Below are positions 63,890 through 64,000 of a DNA stretch of 64,000 bases, one piece after another. Under the pieces are notes generated by a model. The model was given only the letters and a program-made list of their open reading frames with translations, was not told where the DNA came from and did not search any database. The DNA is from Closterium sp. Naga37s-1 (lineage: Eukaryota; Streptophyta; Zygnematophyceae; Desmidiales; Closteriaceae), in assembly GCA_947471745.1 (NCBI GenBank), contig CANJKZ010001028.1, positions 776,501 to 840,500 on the forward strand. Reading direction: 5' to 3'. The position numbers and the translations under genes were made by a program. Position 1 is the first letter of the stretch; each line of letters opens with the position of its first letter.

Positions 63890-64000
63890 CTCTTTGTGCT
63901 GGAAGGCCCTGTTCAAGATGTTCAACTGCTCAAGGACGTCAGCAATGAAAAAAAGAAGGAAATGAAAGCTGTAGTTTGTCACCAGAGCATACAGGTCAGC
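63890..64000 (-). CDS. Host gene, upstream exon (partial), hAT/ZNF862-like
   Basis: 37 codons, open to the window edge: LYALVTNYSFHFLLFFIADV then LEQLNILNRAFQHKE, joining LDYAGVYGQI in the next exon. The pattern of an aromatic/Leu stretch, ADVLxxLNxLxRxFQxK and a following helix resembles the region before the C-terminal dimerisation domain in hAT-transposase-derived and ZNF862/KIAA1586-like zinc-finger proteins. This is recognition by pattern only; no zinc finger, DDE residue or dimerisation motif is visible in the available part. It could be a cellular gene or a decaying DNA transposon. Confidence 0.45.

Overview
This is a eukaryotic window built almost entirely of nested Ty1/copia-type LTR retrotransposons, one large minisatellite and, at the far right edge, two exons of an intron-containing gene. 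The primer-binding sites (TGGTATCAGAGC, matching the 3' end of plant initiator Met-tRNA), the gag/protease/integrase/RT/RNase H order, the GC-rich codon use and the short GT-AG intron suggest a plant-lineage genome. A streptophyte alga is my best guess (Closterium-like elements come to mind), but nothing here fixes the species. There is no bacterial operon, CRISPR array or RNA gene that I can support.

Layout. 1-1042: a decayed copia gag (+). 1043-7686 and 14527-16584: one 24-bp minisatellite of roughly 340 units, split by the 6.8-kb element A1 (7687-14526, minus strand, TSD ATTCT). The left half carries three 149-bp inverted fragments of another copia LTR. 16585-17829: the 3' LTR and RNase H tail of element H (minus). 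17830-32197: a rearranged A-family block, with A2 (minus) fused head-to-head to A3 (plus) near 20836 and A4 (24200-31618, TSD ATAGC) inserted in A3. 32198-53793: element D (minus), inserted in the A3 3' LTR. D contains C (35185-50063, minus, TSD GCCGC), and C contains B (38995-45477, plus, TSD ACGGA). 53794-57420: 5' half of E (plus). 57421-61336: F (minus), lacking LTRs and most of its integrase. 61337-63520: G (minus), 5'-truncated and fused to the host gene. 63487-64000: host-gene exons (minus), probably a hAT/ZNF862-like protein.

Two clades are visible. The A and B elements have a classical CCHC Gag knuckle and long LTRs (0.8-1.1 kb). The C/D/E/F/G clade has very short LTRs (114-160 bp), a GC-rich tandem-repeat leader between LTR and gag where that region is preserved (C, D, E), an unusual Cys/His motif in Gag, and long Gly/Ala/Glu/Pro-rich linkers between integrase and RT. 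Almost every element is broken by nonsense changes (many fit C-to-T), small deletions at short repeats, or rearrangement. B is the youngest and nearly intact: its 819-bp LTRs differ at about five positions by eye and it has two coding lesions. Target-site duplications give the insertion order directly: A3, then D, then C, then B.

All coordinates and comparisons were made by eye from the sequence. Identity values are approximate, and family names describe copia domains, not database matches.
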